From Prevotella sp. khp7 (GTDB lineage: Bacteria; Bacteroidota; Bacteroidia; Bacteroidales; Bacteroidaceae): a DNA stretch of 64,000 bases. The first letter of the stretch is position 1; each line of letters starts with the position of its first letter. Positions 16,770 to 25,104 of this stretch are shown here, in pieces. A program made the translations under genes and the position numbers. Under the pieces are notes generated by a model. That model ran no database searches. It had not been told where the DNA came from and saw only the letters and a program-made list of their open reading frames with translations. Where the stretch lies: assembly GCF_900109055.1 (NCBI RefSeq), contig NZ_FOIV01000002.1:496001-560000 (forward strand), read 5' to 3'.

Positions 16770-17339
16770 ATGAACCTGCTTGATATCATATTGTTGGCTG
16801 TGGCTTTGGCAATGGATTGCTTCGCTGTCTCCATTGTGAGCGGCATTACCAATGGTCGTGGGCGATGGGTGATAAGGATGGCACTGCTCTTCGGCTTCTT
16901 CCAGGCCATGATGCCTCTTATTGGCTGGCTAGGTATCTGTCATTTCAGTCGGATGCTGGAGGCTTATGATCACTGGATAGCCTTTGGCTTGTTGCTGCTG
17001 ATTGGTGGAAAGATGATTCGTGAAGCTTTTGGACCGGAAGAGGAGCAGCACTTTAATCCCCGTAACCTTCATGTCCAGTTTCTGTTGGCCATCGCTACGA
17101 GTATCGATGCCCTTGCCATTGGCATCTCTTTTGCCTGTATAGGATACAACCAGTTGTCCCAGCTCACCATCCCCCTTATTATAATAGGTGTGGTGTCTTT
17201 CCTTTTCAGCATCTTCGGTAATTTCCTTGGCGCCCGTTTTGGCAGGACTATTGCCCGTAGACTAAAGCCAGGGCTCCTGGGCGGTGTTATCCTCATTGCA
17301 ATTGGCGTAAAGATTCTTGTTTCTCACTTACTTGAGTGA
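16770..17339 (+). CDS. mntP: Manganese efflux pump MntP
   Basis: The 189-residue inner-membrane protein has six hydrophobic segments and the paired acidic motifs of the MntP/DUF204 family: LAVALAMDCFAVSIVSG near the start and ATSIDALAIGISFA near residues 110-123, with GARFGRTIARRLKPGLLGG toward the end. It exports Mn(II). Length matches the family. It has its own promoter and is not obviously linked to neighbours. I saw no yybP-ykoY riboswitch-like structure in the short leader. Confidence 0.92.
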   Translation: MNLLDIILLAVALAMDCFAVSIVSGITNGRGRWVIRMALLFGFFQAMMPLIGWLGICHFSRMLEAYDHWIAFGLLLLIGGKMIREAFGPEEEQHFNPRNLHVQFLLAIATSIDALAIGISFACIGYNQLSQLTIPLIIIGVVSFLFSIFGNFLGARFGRTIARRLKPGLLGGVILIAIGVKILVSHLLE

Positions 17340-17388
17340 GAATCATCAAAAAAAACTGATAAAGATACATTAAATAGAAAAAAATGTT

Positions 17389-17396
17389 TATCTTTG
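17389..17396 (+). promoter_or_regulatory. -7 box TATCTTTG of the btuD-like gene
   Basis: TATCTTTG ends 7 bases before the ATG at 17404, again implying a very short leader. No TTTG at the -33 distance. Confidence 0.5.
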
Positions 17397-17403
17397 CAGC
17401 ACG

Positions 17404-18198
17404 ATGACAGACGGAGAAACAATACAACTTATAAACCTTGGCATCGGCTACATGACGAAGCATGGCGTCAGAACGGTGGCCGAAGGCATCAATGGAACTA
17501 TCCGTAAAGGAGAGCTTACTTGTTTGTTGGGAGCTAATGGCGTCGGCAAGTCTACCTTGCTGCGTACACTCTCGGCCTTTCAGCCTATGACAGCAGGTGA
17601 GGTGCTAATTGAAGGACATGATATGACATCCTTCTCCGACAAGGAAATGAGCCGTCTGATAGGTGTCGTGCTGACAGAGAAACCCGACGTGAGGAATATG
17701 AGGGTACGCGAGCTGGTTAGCCTTGGTCGCTCTCCCTATACCGGTTTCTGGGGAACTTATTCCAAAGAGGATTTGAAGATTGTCGATGAAGCCATCAGCC
17801 TTGTCGGCATCGACACGCTGAGCAGGCGCATGGTACACACGCTGAGTGATGGTGAGCGACAGAAGGTGATGATAGCAAAGGCGCTGGCTCAGCAGACGCC
17901 CGTCATCTATCTCGATGAGCCGACGGCTTTTCTCGACTATCCCAGTAAAGTTGAAGTATTGCAATTGCTTCGTCGTATCAGCCGTGAGGCGGGGAAAACC
18001 ATATTCCTCTCGACCCACGACGTTGAACTGGCTTTGCAGCTGGCCGATACGGTCTGGTTGATGAGCCATGAAGAGGGCATGACTGTAGGAACGCCACGAC
18101 AGCTGGCTCAACAAGGGGCTCTCAGTCGGTTTATAGAGCGTGAGGGAATAACTTTCGATGCTGAGACGCTGACAATCAAAATCAAGAAGATTGACTGA
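17404..18198 (+). CDS. ABC transporter ATP-binding protein, cobalamin/siderophore type (BtuD-like)
   Basis: 264 residues with Walker A GANGVGKST (about 43-51), signature LSDGERQKV, Walker B VIYLDEPTAFLDY and the switch His in STHDVELALQ. The closest family is the FepC/BtuD/HmuV group that powers import of cobalamin, haem or iron chelates. No permease follows; instead a CobD-like gene begins 21 bases later, and btuB, btuG and btuF lie 2.6-6.9 kb downstream, so cobalamin is the best guess. ATPase identity is firm, substrate is inferred from context. Confidence 0.85.
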   Translation: MTDGETIQLINLGIGYMTKHGVRTVAEGINGTIRKGELTCLLGANGVGKSTLLRTLSAFQPMTAGEVLIEGHDMTSFSDKEMSRLIGVVLTEKPDVRNMRVRELVSLGRSPYTGFWGTYSKEDLKIVDEAISLVGIDTLSRRMVHTLSDGERQKVMIAKALAQQTPVIYLDEPTAFLDYPSKVEVLQLLRRISREAGKTIFLSTHDVELALQLADTVWLMSHEEGMTVGTPRQLAQQGALSRFIEREGITFDAETLTIKIKKID

Positions 18199-18219
18199 TT
18201 GACAAGATAATATCTGCCT

Positions 18220-19239
18220 ATGATTTACGGACACGGCGACGATGCCTTTCGTTATGGCGATAAGATTAAGATGAATTTCAGCTCAAATGTGTATAGCAGG
18301 GCTGACTATTCAGAACTCAAGGAGTATCTTTGGGCACACTTTGATGTTGTAGGGCATTATCCTGAACCTGACGCCCGCACTTTAGAGCGCATGCTCTCAG
18401 AGCGGTTAAGTGTGCCAGAGGATTCGATTATGGTGACTAATGGTGCCAACGAGGCCATCTACCTGATTGCACAGCTATACAGAGGCTGGGCTTCTGTTAT
18501 TCCGCAGCCAACGTTTACTGAGTATGAGGATGCTTGCAGAACTTTCGGCCATCTGATATCATACGATTGTGCTGATGAACTGGAAGTGCTTCCTGACGAC
18601 CGTATCTATTGGCTTTGCAATCCCAATAATCCCACAGGCAATGTGTTGGGGAAGAGCCTTATTAATCACATTATCCGCAAGAATCCACGCTATTTGTATG
18701 TAGTCGACCAGTCGTATGCCGATTATACCTTATGTCCAATGCTTGAACCCAAGGAGATGACAGATTGTTATAATCTGATGCTTCTTTATTCCTTGTCAAA
18801 GAAGTATTGTATTCCTGGTTTGCGACTCGGGTATGTGGTGGCTTCTCCAATCATCATCGACCGATTGAAACAGATTCGTCAGCCTTGGTCTGTCAATGCT
18901 TTGGCAATAGAGGCAGGCAAATTCCTGGTGCAAAATGATTCCAAGATGATTCCTGATTTGGAGGAATATCTGTCTGAGACACAGCGGCTTTTCAAGAATC
19001 TATCTGAGGTTGAGGGCGTGATGGTATTGAAAACCGATACAAACTTTATGCTTGTGACTATTGACAAGGGCAACACTCATGAGCTGAAGAACTGGCTGAT
19101 TGATAATTATGGTATTCTGATTCGCGATGCCTCTAACTTCAGGGGACTTGGCAACCATTGTTTTCGAGTAACTGCCCAGACAGCAGAGGAAGACGACGTG
19201 CTTGTTGAGGCCTTGAAGGCCTATCGGGCTACTTTATAG
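18220..19239 (+). CDS. PLP-dependent aminotransferase-fold enzyme, probably L-threonine-phosphate decarboxylase (CobD-like)
   Basis: A 339-residue class I/II aminotransferase-fold protein starting MIYGHGDDAF..., with MVTNGANEAIYLIAQ, the WLCNPNNPTGNVLG motif, an Asp-Gln-Ser-Tyr-Ala stretch (VVDQSYADY) and the PLP Lys at about 194 in YSLSKKYCIPGLRLGY. HisC and CobD share this pattern. The N-terminal HGDD and the position 21 bases after a BtuD-like ATPase favour CobD, which makes aminopropanol phosphate for the cobalamin nucleotide loop. Histidinol-phosphate aminotransferase remains possible. The 3' end overlaps the convergent thioesterase gene by 11 bases. Confidence 0.75.
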   Translation: MIYGHGDDAFRYGDKIKMNFSSNVYSRADYSELKEYLWAHFDVVGHYPEPDARTLERMLSERLSVPEDSIMVTNGANEAIYLIAQLYRGWASVIPQPTFTEYEDACRTFGHLISYDCADELEVLPDDRIYWLCNPNNPTGNVLGKSLINHIIRKNPRYLYVVDQSYADYTLCPMLEPKEMTDCYNLMLLYSLSKKYCIPGLRLGYVVASPIIIDRLKQIRQPWSVNALAIEAGKFLVQNDSKMIPDLEEYLSETQRLFKNLSEVEGVMVLKTDTNFMLVTIDKGNTHELKNWLIDNYGILIRDASNFRGLGNHCFRVTAQTAEEDDVLVEALKAYRATL

Positions 19240-19627
19240 CAATGCCTTTGCGATATCCCATACCTGTGACGTGACAGATAAGTCGCCCTTCCTGATTGGT
19301 GACGCTCACCTCTACGGCTGGTATCTTATGATGATTGGCCACGCTGACGACTTCAGCCCTGAGCGCATCGCCAAGTCGTGCACTTGATACAAACATCATA
19401 CTGTTCGAGATGCCGAAAGTCAGTTCTCCTCTAAAGTTCATCAAAGCCGCAATGGCAAGATCGGCCAGGGTGAAGAGTGCACCGCCCTGACAAACGTTTC
19501 CACCATTCAGATGATTTTCCGTTACAGTCATCACAGCCACCGCATGGTGCTCATCCACTTCCGTCAACTTGCAACCGGCCTTAGCTGCAAACCTGTCTGT
19601 CCTATTCAGTAGTTCCTTAATATCCAT
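19229..19627 (-). CDS. PaaI-family hotdog-fold thioesterase
   Basis: 132 residues with a hotdog-fold pattern: HLNGGNVCQGGALFTLADLAIAALMN (the NGG...GGALFTLAD core typical of PaaI/YbgC thioesterases) and GDALRAEVVSV. Such enzymes hydrolyse acyl-CoA thioesters in the cytosol. The frame continues to a TTG at 19663, but that codon lies in the -7 box, so the ATG at 19627 is used. Single-gene unit facing the cobD-like gene. Confidence 0.85.
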   Translation of the reverse strand: MDIKELLNRTDRFAAKAGCKLTEVDEHHAVAVMTVTENHLNGGNVCQGGALFTLADLAIAALMNFRGELTFGISNSMMFVSSARLGDALRAEVVSVANHHKIPAVEVSVTNQEGRLICHVTGMGYRKGIAIK

Positions 19628-19660
19628 TGTTAGATCATCAGACGTTTTTGTCTGCCTCTG

Positions 19661-19692
19661 CAAAGGTACTGCAATATTTCTCTCCCACCAAA
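19661..19692 (-). promoter_or_regulatory. Promoter of the PaaI-type thioesterase gene
   Basis: TTTG (19689-19692 on the minus strand), 20 bases, then TACCTTTG (19661-19668). A full match; it excludes the upstream TTG as a start. Confidence 0.78.
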
Positions 19693-19841
19693 ACTTTTTC
19701 TCGAAAAAACACCCTACTACTTGAGAACTATCCTCGTCTCCATTGCGTAAACATGCAAAAGAGCTAGAGGTACAGAGCGACAGATTATATCTGAATTAGC
19801 CAAATAGTAATTATTGATTCTTCTTTTTCAAGAGAAATGTG

Positions 19842-19849
19842 TACCTTTG
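19842..19849 (+). promoter_or_regulatory. -7 box TACCTTTG of the PD-(D/E)XK gene
   Basis: TACCTTTG ends 12 bases before the ATG at 19862. The reading frame is open further upstream to 19814, but that part overlaps the promoter. Confidence 0.6.
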
Positions 19850-19861
19850 CATTCTAAAAAG

Positions 19862-20752
19862 ATGGATGCAATGACAAACGAATATAATGAAAGGCTTTTT
19901 GCTTTCACCCGCTCCAGAGAGATGGAGGAGAAAATGAGGTTGTTTACCGATGCCGGGCTCTATGAGCAGGATCGGTATATTGACTTTGAACCCGAGGAAC
20001 ATATCTATACTTACAAAGGACAGACGAGACTGCTGCCAGTCAGTTCGCTAATTGCCTATTTCTTTGAGCAGTTCGATGCTCAAGCCGCGGCCCAGCGCCA
20101 GTGGGAGCGCTATCATATTCCTGTGGAGGAATCGTTGACAAAATGGGAGCGGATAGGTAAGAAAGCCAGTGAGGTGGGTACTTTCGTGCATGCCCAGACG
20201 GAGAACTATTTTCGTGACGGGTCGTTCGAGACCGAATGCCCTTTCTGTTTCAGAGGCGAGACAGAGGTGGTAAGTGTGGAGCAAGAGAAACAGCATTTTC
20301 TCCATTTCATCGATGATTATAAGATACGTCCTTATCGTCAGGAGTGGCCTGTCTACGATACGAAGCTGAACATTGCCGGTACCATCGATATGGTTTGCAA
20401 GGAGCAGGATGGTGAGTTGACCATCTACGACTGGAAGCGCAGCTCAAAGGTGGTGAATCCTCTGGGGCAGCCTATTGTTGAGGCTTTTGGCGGCAGGACT
20501 GGCTTCAACGGCATTACGCTGCCTGATACGGCCTTCTATCACTACTGCATGCAACAGAACCTGTATCGCTATATACTGGAGCAGCATTATGGAGTCCGGG
20601 TGAAGGCTATGAACCTGGTGGTGCTCTGCCCTGACTATCCCACTTACTATGTGGCTCAAGTACCAAAGATGGACGAGGTAATCGATCAGATTGTGGCGGC
20701 ATGCCATAGGGAAGACTTGGGCCACAGGCTGATTAAGAATAAAAATTCTTAA
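19862..20752 (+). CDS. PD-(D/E)XK nuclease-family protein
   Basis: About 296 residues. The central part carries the RecB-like nuclease pattern: GTFVHAQTENYF, then NIAGTIDMVCKEQ with the metal-binding Asp and TIYDWKRSSK giving the D-x-K dyad, then AFYHYCMQQNLYRYIL. Proteins of this type process DNA ends or act in phage and defence settings, but no helicase, phage or defence gene is next to it. An ATG at 19871 is an alternative start. Single gene with its own promoter; its substrate is unknown. Confidence 0.75.
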   Translation: MDAMTNEYNERLFAFTRSREMEEKMRLFTDAGLYEQDRYIDFEPEEHIYTYKGQTRLLPVSSLIAYFFEQFDAQAAAQRQWERYHIPVEESLTKWERIGKKASEVGTFVHAQTENYFRDGSFETECPFCFRGETEVVSVEQEKQHFLHFIDDYKIRPYRQEWPVYDTKLNIAGTIDMVCKEQDGELTIYDWKRSSKVVNPLGQPIVEAFGGRTGFNGITLPDTAFYHYCMQQNLYRYILEQHYGVRVKAMNLVVLCPDYPTYYVAQVPKMDEVIDQIVAACHREDLGHRLIKNKNS

Positions 20753-20790
20753 TTCTTACACTTCTTACTATAAATTAATAAAATAATTCT

Positions 20791-20798
20791 TAACTTTG
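20791..20798 (+). promoter_or_regulatory. -7 box TAACTTTG of btuB
   Basis: TAACTTTG ends 8 bases before the btuB ATG. Only 54 bases separate the previous stop and btuB, so a cobalamin riboswitch (about 200 bases) cannot fit here. Confidence 0.6.
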
Positions 20799-20806
20799 CA
20801 CCTTGT

Positions 20807-22810
20807 ATGATGCGCAGTTTGCTGAATGCAGCCTTAACCATGTCGTGTTTGCTTGCGATAACGGCAAACGGACAGGTGGTCCGACATGATACCATAGCGG
20901 ATAGGGAGCATCAGTTACGAGAGGTGACCATCACAGAGAGTCGTCGTCAACACGAAGCGACAAGTACAGCCCCCTTGCATATTATTGACAGAGAACAGAT
21001 GCTGAGTCTGGGCATTACCGATGTGGCTGATGCGTTGCACCGCATTCCTGGTGTGACCATTCGCGATTATGGTGGGGCTGGAGGTATGAAGACGGTCTCA
21101 GTAAGAGGTTTCGGAGCGAAGCATACGGGAGTGAGCTATGATGGTATCATGATCAGTGACTGCCAGAGCGGTGAGATCGATCTGTCGCGTTATAGTCTTG
21201 ACAACGTGGATCAGCTCTCGCTTGTGATTGGCGATAACGATGATATTTTCATTCCTGCCCGTAATGCCTCGACACCTGCTTTGCTGAACATACAGACCAT
21301 AGGAATGCCTACAGACGACAGCAATCTGCACCTGACAACCCAGTTGAGGATGGGCTCGTTTGGTTATGTGAATCCTTTTGTGCGCTTTGAAAAGAACCTG
21401 ACCAACAAGGTGGCTCTCTCTATGATAGGTGAGTACATCTATGCGGAGAATGACTATCCGTTTGAGTTGCGTAATGTCTCAAAGATAACCCATGAGCGAC
21501 GAACCAATAGTCGTATGAACCAAGGACATGCGGAACTGAATCTGGTGTGGAAGATTGACAATATGAACTGCCTGAGCGGAAAGTTGTTCTATTATGACAA
21601 CGATCGCCAGTTGCCAGGACAAGTGCATTACTATACCGACCTGAATAGGGAGACACTACGGGACAGGAACATCTTCGGACAGATACAGTATCAGAGGCGT
21701 AACCAGTCGGGATGGTCGACGAAATGGAGCTCGAAGTACAACTGGAATGCCTCAATCTATCATGATCCGTTAGCTCCCAATAGTCATAATGATGCCAGTT
21801 ACTGGCAGCGTGAGGCCTATACCTCGCTAGCTGTACTTTTTGTGCCTTCAGAGGTGTGGGCCTTCGACTATTCTGGCGACTTGGCATATAACAACCTGAC
21901 TAGTTCGGCAGAGAGGACAGTGAGCAACAAGCCCTTCAGACTCACCATGCAACAGTCTTTGACAGCCAAATATCGCACAAGACGGCTGACGGCCTTGGCG
22001 CGACTTCTGCATTCGGTTTATCTGAACGATTCGAAGGGTGGAAACTCAGCAAGGAACATGCGCAAGCTTTCTCCGTCGTTATCGCTGTCGTATCGTTTGC
22101 TGGAAGATGAAAATCTTCTAATAAGAGCGTCGTATAAGAACATCTTCCGCTCGCCGACTTTCAACGAGAGCTATTATTTCCACTATGGTAGTACCGACCT
22201 GTTGCCTGAGAGTACAGACCAGCTGAATGTCGGTGTAACTTATAATTGTCAGGCATCAAACTTTGATATACAGATGACAGCCGACGGTTATTATAACCAT
22301 GTGAAGGATATGATTGTAGCTGTGCCCTATAATATGTTTATATGGACCTGCGTGAATGTGGCTAAGGTAAATGTGTTAGGGGCCGATGTGACGTTGGAGG
22401 CATCGCGTCAGCTTTATGAAGGGCACGCTCTGAAGTTCTCAGGCAACTATAGTTATCAGCAAGCAGAGAACCGTACAAATCCCGAGTCGCCTTACTATGG
22501 TAATCAGATAGCCTATATGCCAAAGCATTCGGGAAGCGCTGCCGTAGGGTGGGAAAATCCGTGGGCCAACATGTCTGTTCATGTGACAGGCGTGAGCAGT
22601 CGATGGGCCAACAATCAGCATTATGATGGAACAGAAATTGACGGTTATTGGGACATGGGTCTGACCGTTTACCGCACCTTCCGTTGGAAAGACCAGAGTT
22701 TGGAGGCCAGGATGGACGTGAAGAATATTCTCAACATGCAGTATGAGATAGTAAGGTTCTATCCTATGCCAGGACGCAGTTGGCAAGTGTCAGTGAAGTA
22801 TCAACTATAA
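20807..22810 (+). CDS. btuB: TonB-dependent outer-membrane receptor, BtuB-like
   Basis: The 667-residue protein has a signal peptide (MMRSLLNAALTMSCLLAITANG), a TonB-box-like LREVTITES, a plug domain (about 50-165) with IPGVTIRDYGG and TVSVRGFGAKHTGVSYDG, and a 22-strand barrel ending in the outer-membrane signature WQVSVKYQL. There is no carboxypeptidase-like N-terminal extension, unlike SusC. The following BtuG-like lipoprotein and BtuF-like binding protein make cobalamin the likely ligand. Either ATG (20807 or 20810) may be used; both give a nearly leaderless message. Confidence 0.85.
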   Translation: MMRSLLNAALTMSCLLAITANGQVVRHDTIADREHQLREVTITESRRQHEATSTAPLHIIDREQMLSLGITDVADALHRIPGVTIRDYGGAGGMKTVSVRGFGAKHTGVSYDGIMISDCQSGEIDLSRYSLDNVDQLSLVIGDNDDIFIPARNASTPALLNIQTIGMPTDDSNLHLTTQLRMGSFGYVNPFVRFEKNLTNKVALSMIGEYIYAENDYPFELRNVSKITHERRTNSRMNQGHAELNLVWKIDNMNCLSGKLFYYDNDRQLPGQVHYYTDLNRETLRDRNIFGQIQYQRRNQSGWSTKWSSKYNWNASIYHDPLAPNSHNDASYWQREAYTSLAVLFVPSEVWAFDYSGDLAYNNLTSSAERTVSNKPFRLTMQQSLTAKYRTRRLTALARLLHSVYLNDSKGGNSARNMRKLSPSLSLSYRLLEDENLLIRASYKNIFRSPTFNESYYFHYGSTDLLPESTDQLNVGVTYNCQASNFDIQMTADGYYNHVKDMIVAVPYNMFIWTCVNVAKVNVLGADVTLEASRQLYEGHALKFSGNYSYQQAENRTNPESPYYGNQIAYMPKHSGSAAVGWENPWANMSVHVTGVSSRWANNQHYDGTEIDGYWDMGLTVYRTFRWKDQSLEARMDVKNILNMQYEIVRFYPMPGRSWQVSVKYQL

Positions 22811-22827
22811 ATTAAATAATTAACAAC

Positions 22828-23979
22828 ATGAAAAAGTTTCTTTTAAGTTTCGCCGTGATGCTGATGGGTTCATCCCTCCTCACGAGCTGTTTGGAAAGCG
22901 ATGACAACAAAAATCAGGTACAGGAGTATGTTGCCACCCAAGGTGCACTGATTATCAACAATGGTAGTGTATCCAGTGGTATTGACGGCAGCCTTACTTT
23001 CCTCGACTTTACGACTGATCCTTATTCTGTTCAGCAGAATGTATTCAAGAATGCCAATGGTCAGAGTCTGGGCGGCACCCCCAATGATGTGATTGTGCAT
23101 GGTAATAAGATATATATTACCGGCTCTGATGAGAATGCCGTATTTGTACTGGACAAGAAGAGCTTCAGGCTGATTCAGAAAATCAGCACGACCAAGGACA
23201 TGGGTGAAGCAGAGGGTGTTACTCCGCGCCATCTTCAGGGCTATGCTGATAAGGTGTATGTCTCTACCTATGGTGGTTATGTAGGTGTGATTGATACGCT
23301 GTCACTGAGTATTCGTGATATGTTCAAGGTTGGTTCTGCTCCTGAAGGACTGGCTATCGGTGGTACTTCTGATGAAGATGTATCCCTCTATGTGGCAAAT
23401 AGTGACTATGGTTATGGAAACGGCTCTATCTCAAAGATTAATCTGGCAACAAAATCGGTAACGGAAATCAAGAATGAGAAGATTCGCAACCCGCAACAGA
23501 TGGCGGTGGCAGGAAACGTAATCTATCTGCTTGACTGGGGATACTATGATGAAAACTGGAATCAGAAGGAAGCTGGTGTCTATAAGATTGAGGGCGGTGC
23601 TGTTACAAAAGTTATTCCTGATGCGACGGGCATGGCTGCATCAGGACAAACCATCGTTACCTACAACTATCCTTATGGCAGTTCTAAACCCACCTATAAT
23701 ATCTATAACATTGTTTATGGCACGTTGAGTACCTTCCATCTGGAAGGAGGTAATCCTATTGAAAGTCCTTGTGCTATCAACATTGAGCCAAATGCAGGCT
23801 GGGTGTATATTGCCTCTCGACCAATCGATCCTGACACTGGTTATCCCAGCTACACAACGCCAGGCTATGTGAATATATATGATGGCAATGGACAGTTCAA
23901 AGCCGCATGTTCCTACGCTACAGGTGTAGAGCCCCATGCGATTGCATTTACCTATGGTATTGTTAAGTTGAAGTTCTAA
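22828..23979 (+). CDS. btuG: Surface beta-propeller lipoprotein, BtuG-like cobalamin-binding protein
   Basis: 383 residues with a lipoprotein signal ending LLTSC (Cys21), followed by acidic ESDDN, compatible with surface export in Bacteroidota. The rest consists of YncE-like propeller blades (GTPNDVIVHGNKIYITGSDENAVFVLDK, RHLQGYADKVYVSTYGG, GSAPEGLAIGG, NPQQMAVAGNVIYLLDWG). BtuG proteins of gut Bacteroides are seven-bladed propellers that sit on BtuB and bind B12 extremely tightly (established knowledge). Position 17 bases after btuB matches that pairing. The assignment by fold and context is good; ligand binding is inferred. Confidence 0.8.
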   Translation: MKKFLLSFAVMLMGSSLLTSCLESDDNKNQVQEYVATQGALIINNGSVSSGIDGSLTFLDFTTDPYSVQQNVFKNANGQSLGGTPNDVIVHGNKIYITGSDENAVFVLDKKSFRLIQKISTTKDMGEAEGVTPRHLQGYADKVYVSTYGGYVGVIDTLSLSIRDMFKVGSAPEGLAIGGTSDEDVSLYVANSDYGYGNGSISKINLATKSVTEIKNEKIRNPQQMAVAGNVIYLLDWGYYDENWNQKEAGVYKIEGGAVTKVIPDATGMAASGQTIVTYNYPYGSSKPTYNIYNIVYGTLSTFHLEGGNPIESPCAINIEPNAGWVYIASRPIDPDTGYPSYTTPGYVNIYDGNGQFKAACSYATGVEPHAIAFTYGIVKLKF

Positions 23980-23988
23980 CCCCCAACA

Positions 23989-25104
23989 ATGAAACAACTG
24001 TTTGGACTCTTTATCGTATTGACGCTATTCTCCTGCAACGGGCGTATGTCCCGTTTGCTGGGGGATGGCGACAGTATCGCTTTCAAATATGCAACCCTGC
24101 CCTCAATCGTTGAATATGATGGTTACACTGTAGTTACCATAGCTAATCCTTGGAAGGAGGATAAAGCTCTGCATAGTTACATTCTTGTGCCTCGTGATGC
24201 GGAAGTACCTGTACATCTGCCGAAGGGAACCGTTATTCGTACTCCGTTGGAGCGTGTTGTTGTGTTTACGACAGTTCACAGTTCTCTGTTGATGAATCTT
24301 GGTTGCGAAGACCGTATAGCTGGTGTGGCAGATCTGAAATACATCAAAATACCTTGGATTCAGAAACAAGTGAAGGCTGGACGTATTGTGGATTGTGGCG
24401 ATGGTATGAGTCCTGTCATAGAAAAGATTATCGATCTGCATCCTGATGCTATTCTGCTATCTCCTTTTGAGAATAGTGGTGGCTACGGCAGATTGGAAGA
24501 GATAGATATCCCGTTGGTGGAATGTGCGGAGTATATGGAGGTTTCGCCTTTGGCGAGAGCTGAATGGATGCGCTTCTACGGACTGCTTTTCGGTTGCCAA
24601 GATAAGGCCGACGAACTCTTTGATGAGGTTGATAAGAATTATAACGACCTTAAGCAGTTGGCTGAAAAAGCAGGCAAAGGCCGCTCTGTTATAGTCGACA
24701 AGCAAGTGGGTTCTGTATGGTATGTTCCAGGTGGGCGTAGCACCATTGGACAAATGATTCAGGATGCGGGTGGACAATATGCATGGTCTGAAGACGATCA
24801 TAGTGGCTCTTTGTCTTTACCTTTTGAGACTGTTCTCGAATATACTCAGAATGCGGAAGTATGGATGCTCCGCTATGAAGGTGAACGTCAGATGACATTA
24901 AACGAACTTCTCAATGAGAAGGAGGGTTATAGCCAGTTTAATGCTTTCCGGACAGGAGAGGTATATGGTTGCAATGTGCGTACCTCACGATTCTACGAAG
25001 AATCGCCCTTCAGACCTGACAGGCTTCTGGGCGATTATATTCAGATTCTACATCCTGGAATTCAGGGCGTAGGTCCGTTGCGATATTATCGGAAACTACA
25101 GTAG
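23989..25104 (+). CDS. btuF: Periplasmic binding lipoprotein of an ABC importer, BtuF-like
   Basis: 371 residues with a lipobox (LTLFSC, Cys16) and the cobalamin/siderophore periplasmic-binding fold: RVVVFTTVHSSLLMNLGCEDRIAGVAD, DLHPDAILLSPFENSG, and a C-terminal lobe with GGRSTIGQMIQDAGG. It should pass cobalamin from the outer-membrane pore to the inner-membrane permease. It is 9 bases downstream of btuG, so btuB-btuG-btuF form one operon. No permease (btuC) follows: the next gene is on the other strand and overlaps its 3' end by 9 bases. Confidence 0.82.
   Translation: MKQLFGLFIVLTLFSCNGRMSRLLGDGDSIAFKYATLPSIVEYDGYTVVTIANPWKEDKALHSYILVPRDAEVPVHLPKGTVIRTPLERVVVFTTVHSSLLMNLGCEDRIAGVADLKYIKIPWIQKQVKAGRIVDCGDGMSPVIEKIIDLHPDAILLSPFENSGGYGRLEEIDIPLVECAEYMEVSPLARAEWMRFYGLLFGCQDKADELFDEVDKNYNDLKQLAEKAGKGRSVIVDKQVGSVWYVPGGRSTIGQMIQDAGGQYAWSEDDHSGSLSLPFETVLEYTQNAEVWMLRYEGERQMTLNELLNEKEGYSQFNAFRTGEVYGCNVRTSRFYEESPFRPDRLLGDYIQILHPGIQGVGPLRYYRKLQ

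Noticed and set aside
20753..20806. Cobalamin riboswitch before btuB
   Set aside because: Only 54 bases separate the genes, and a promoter occupies part of them.
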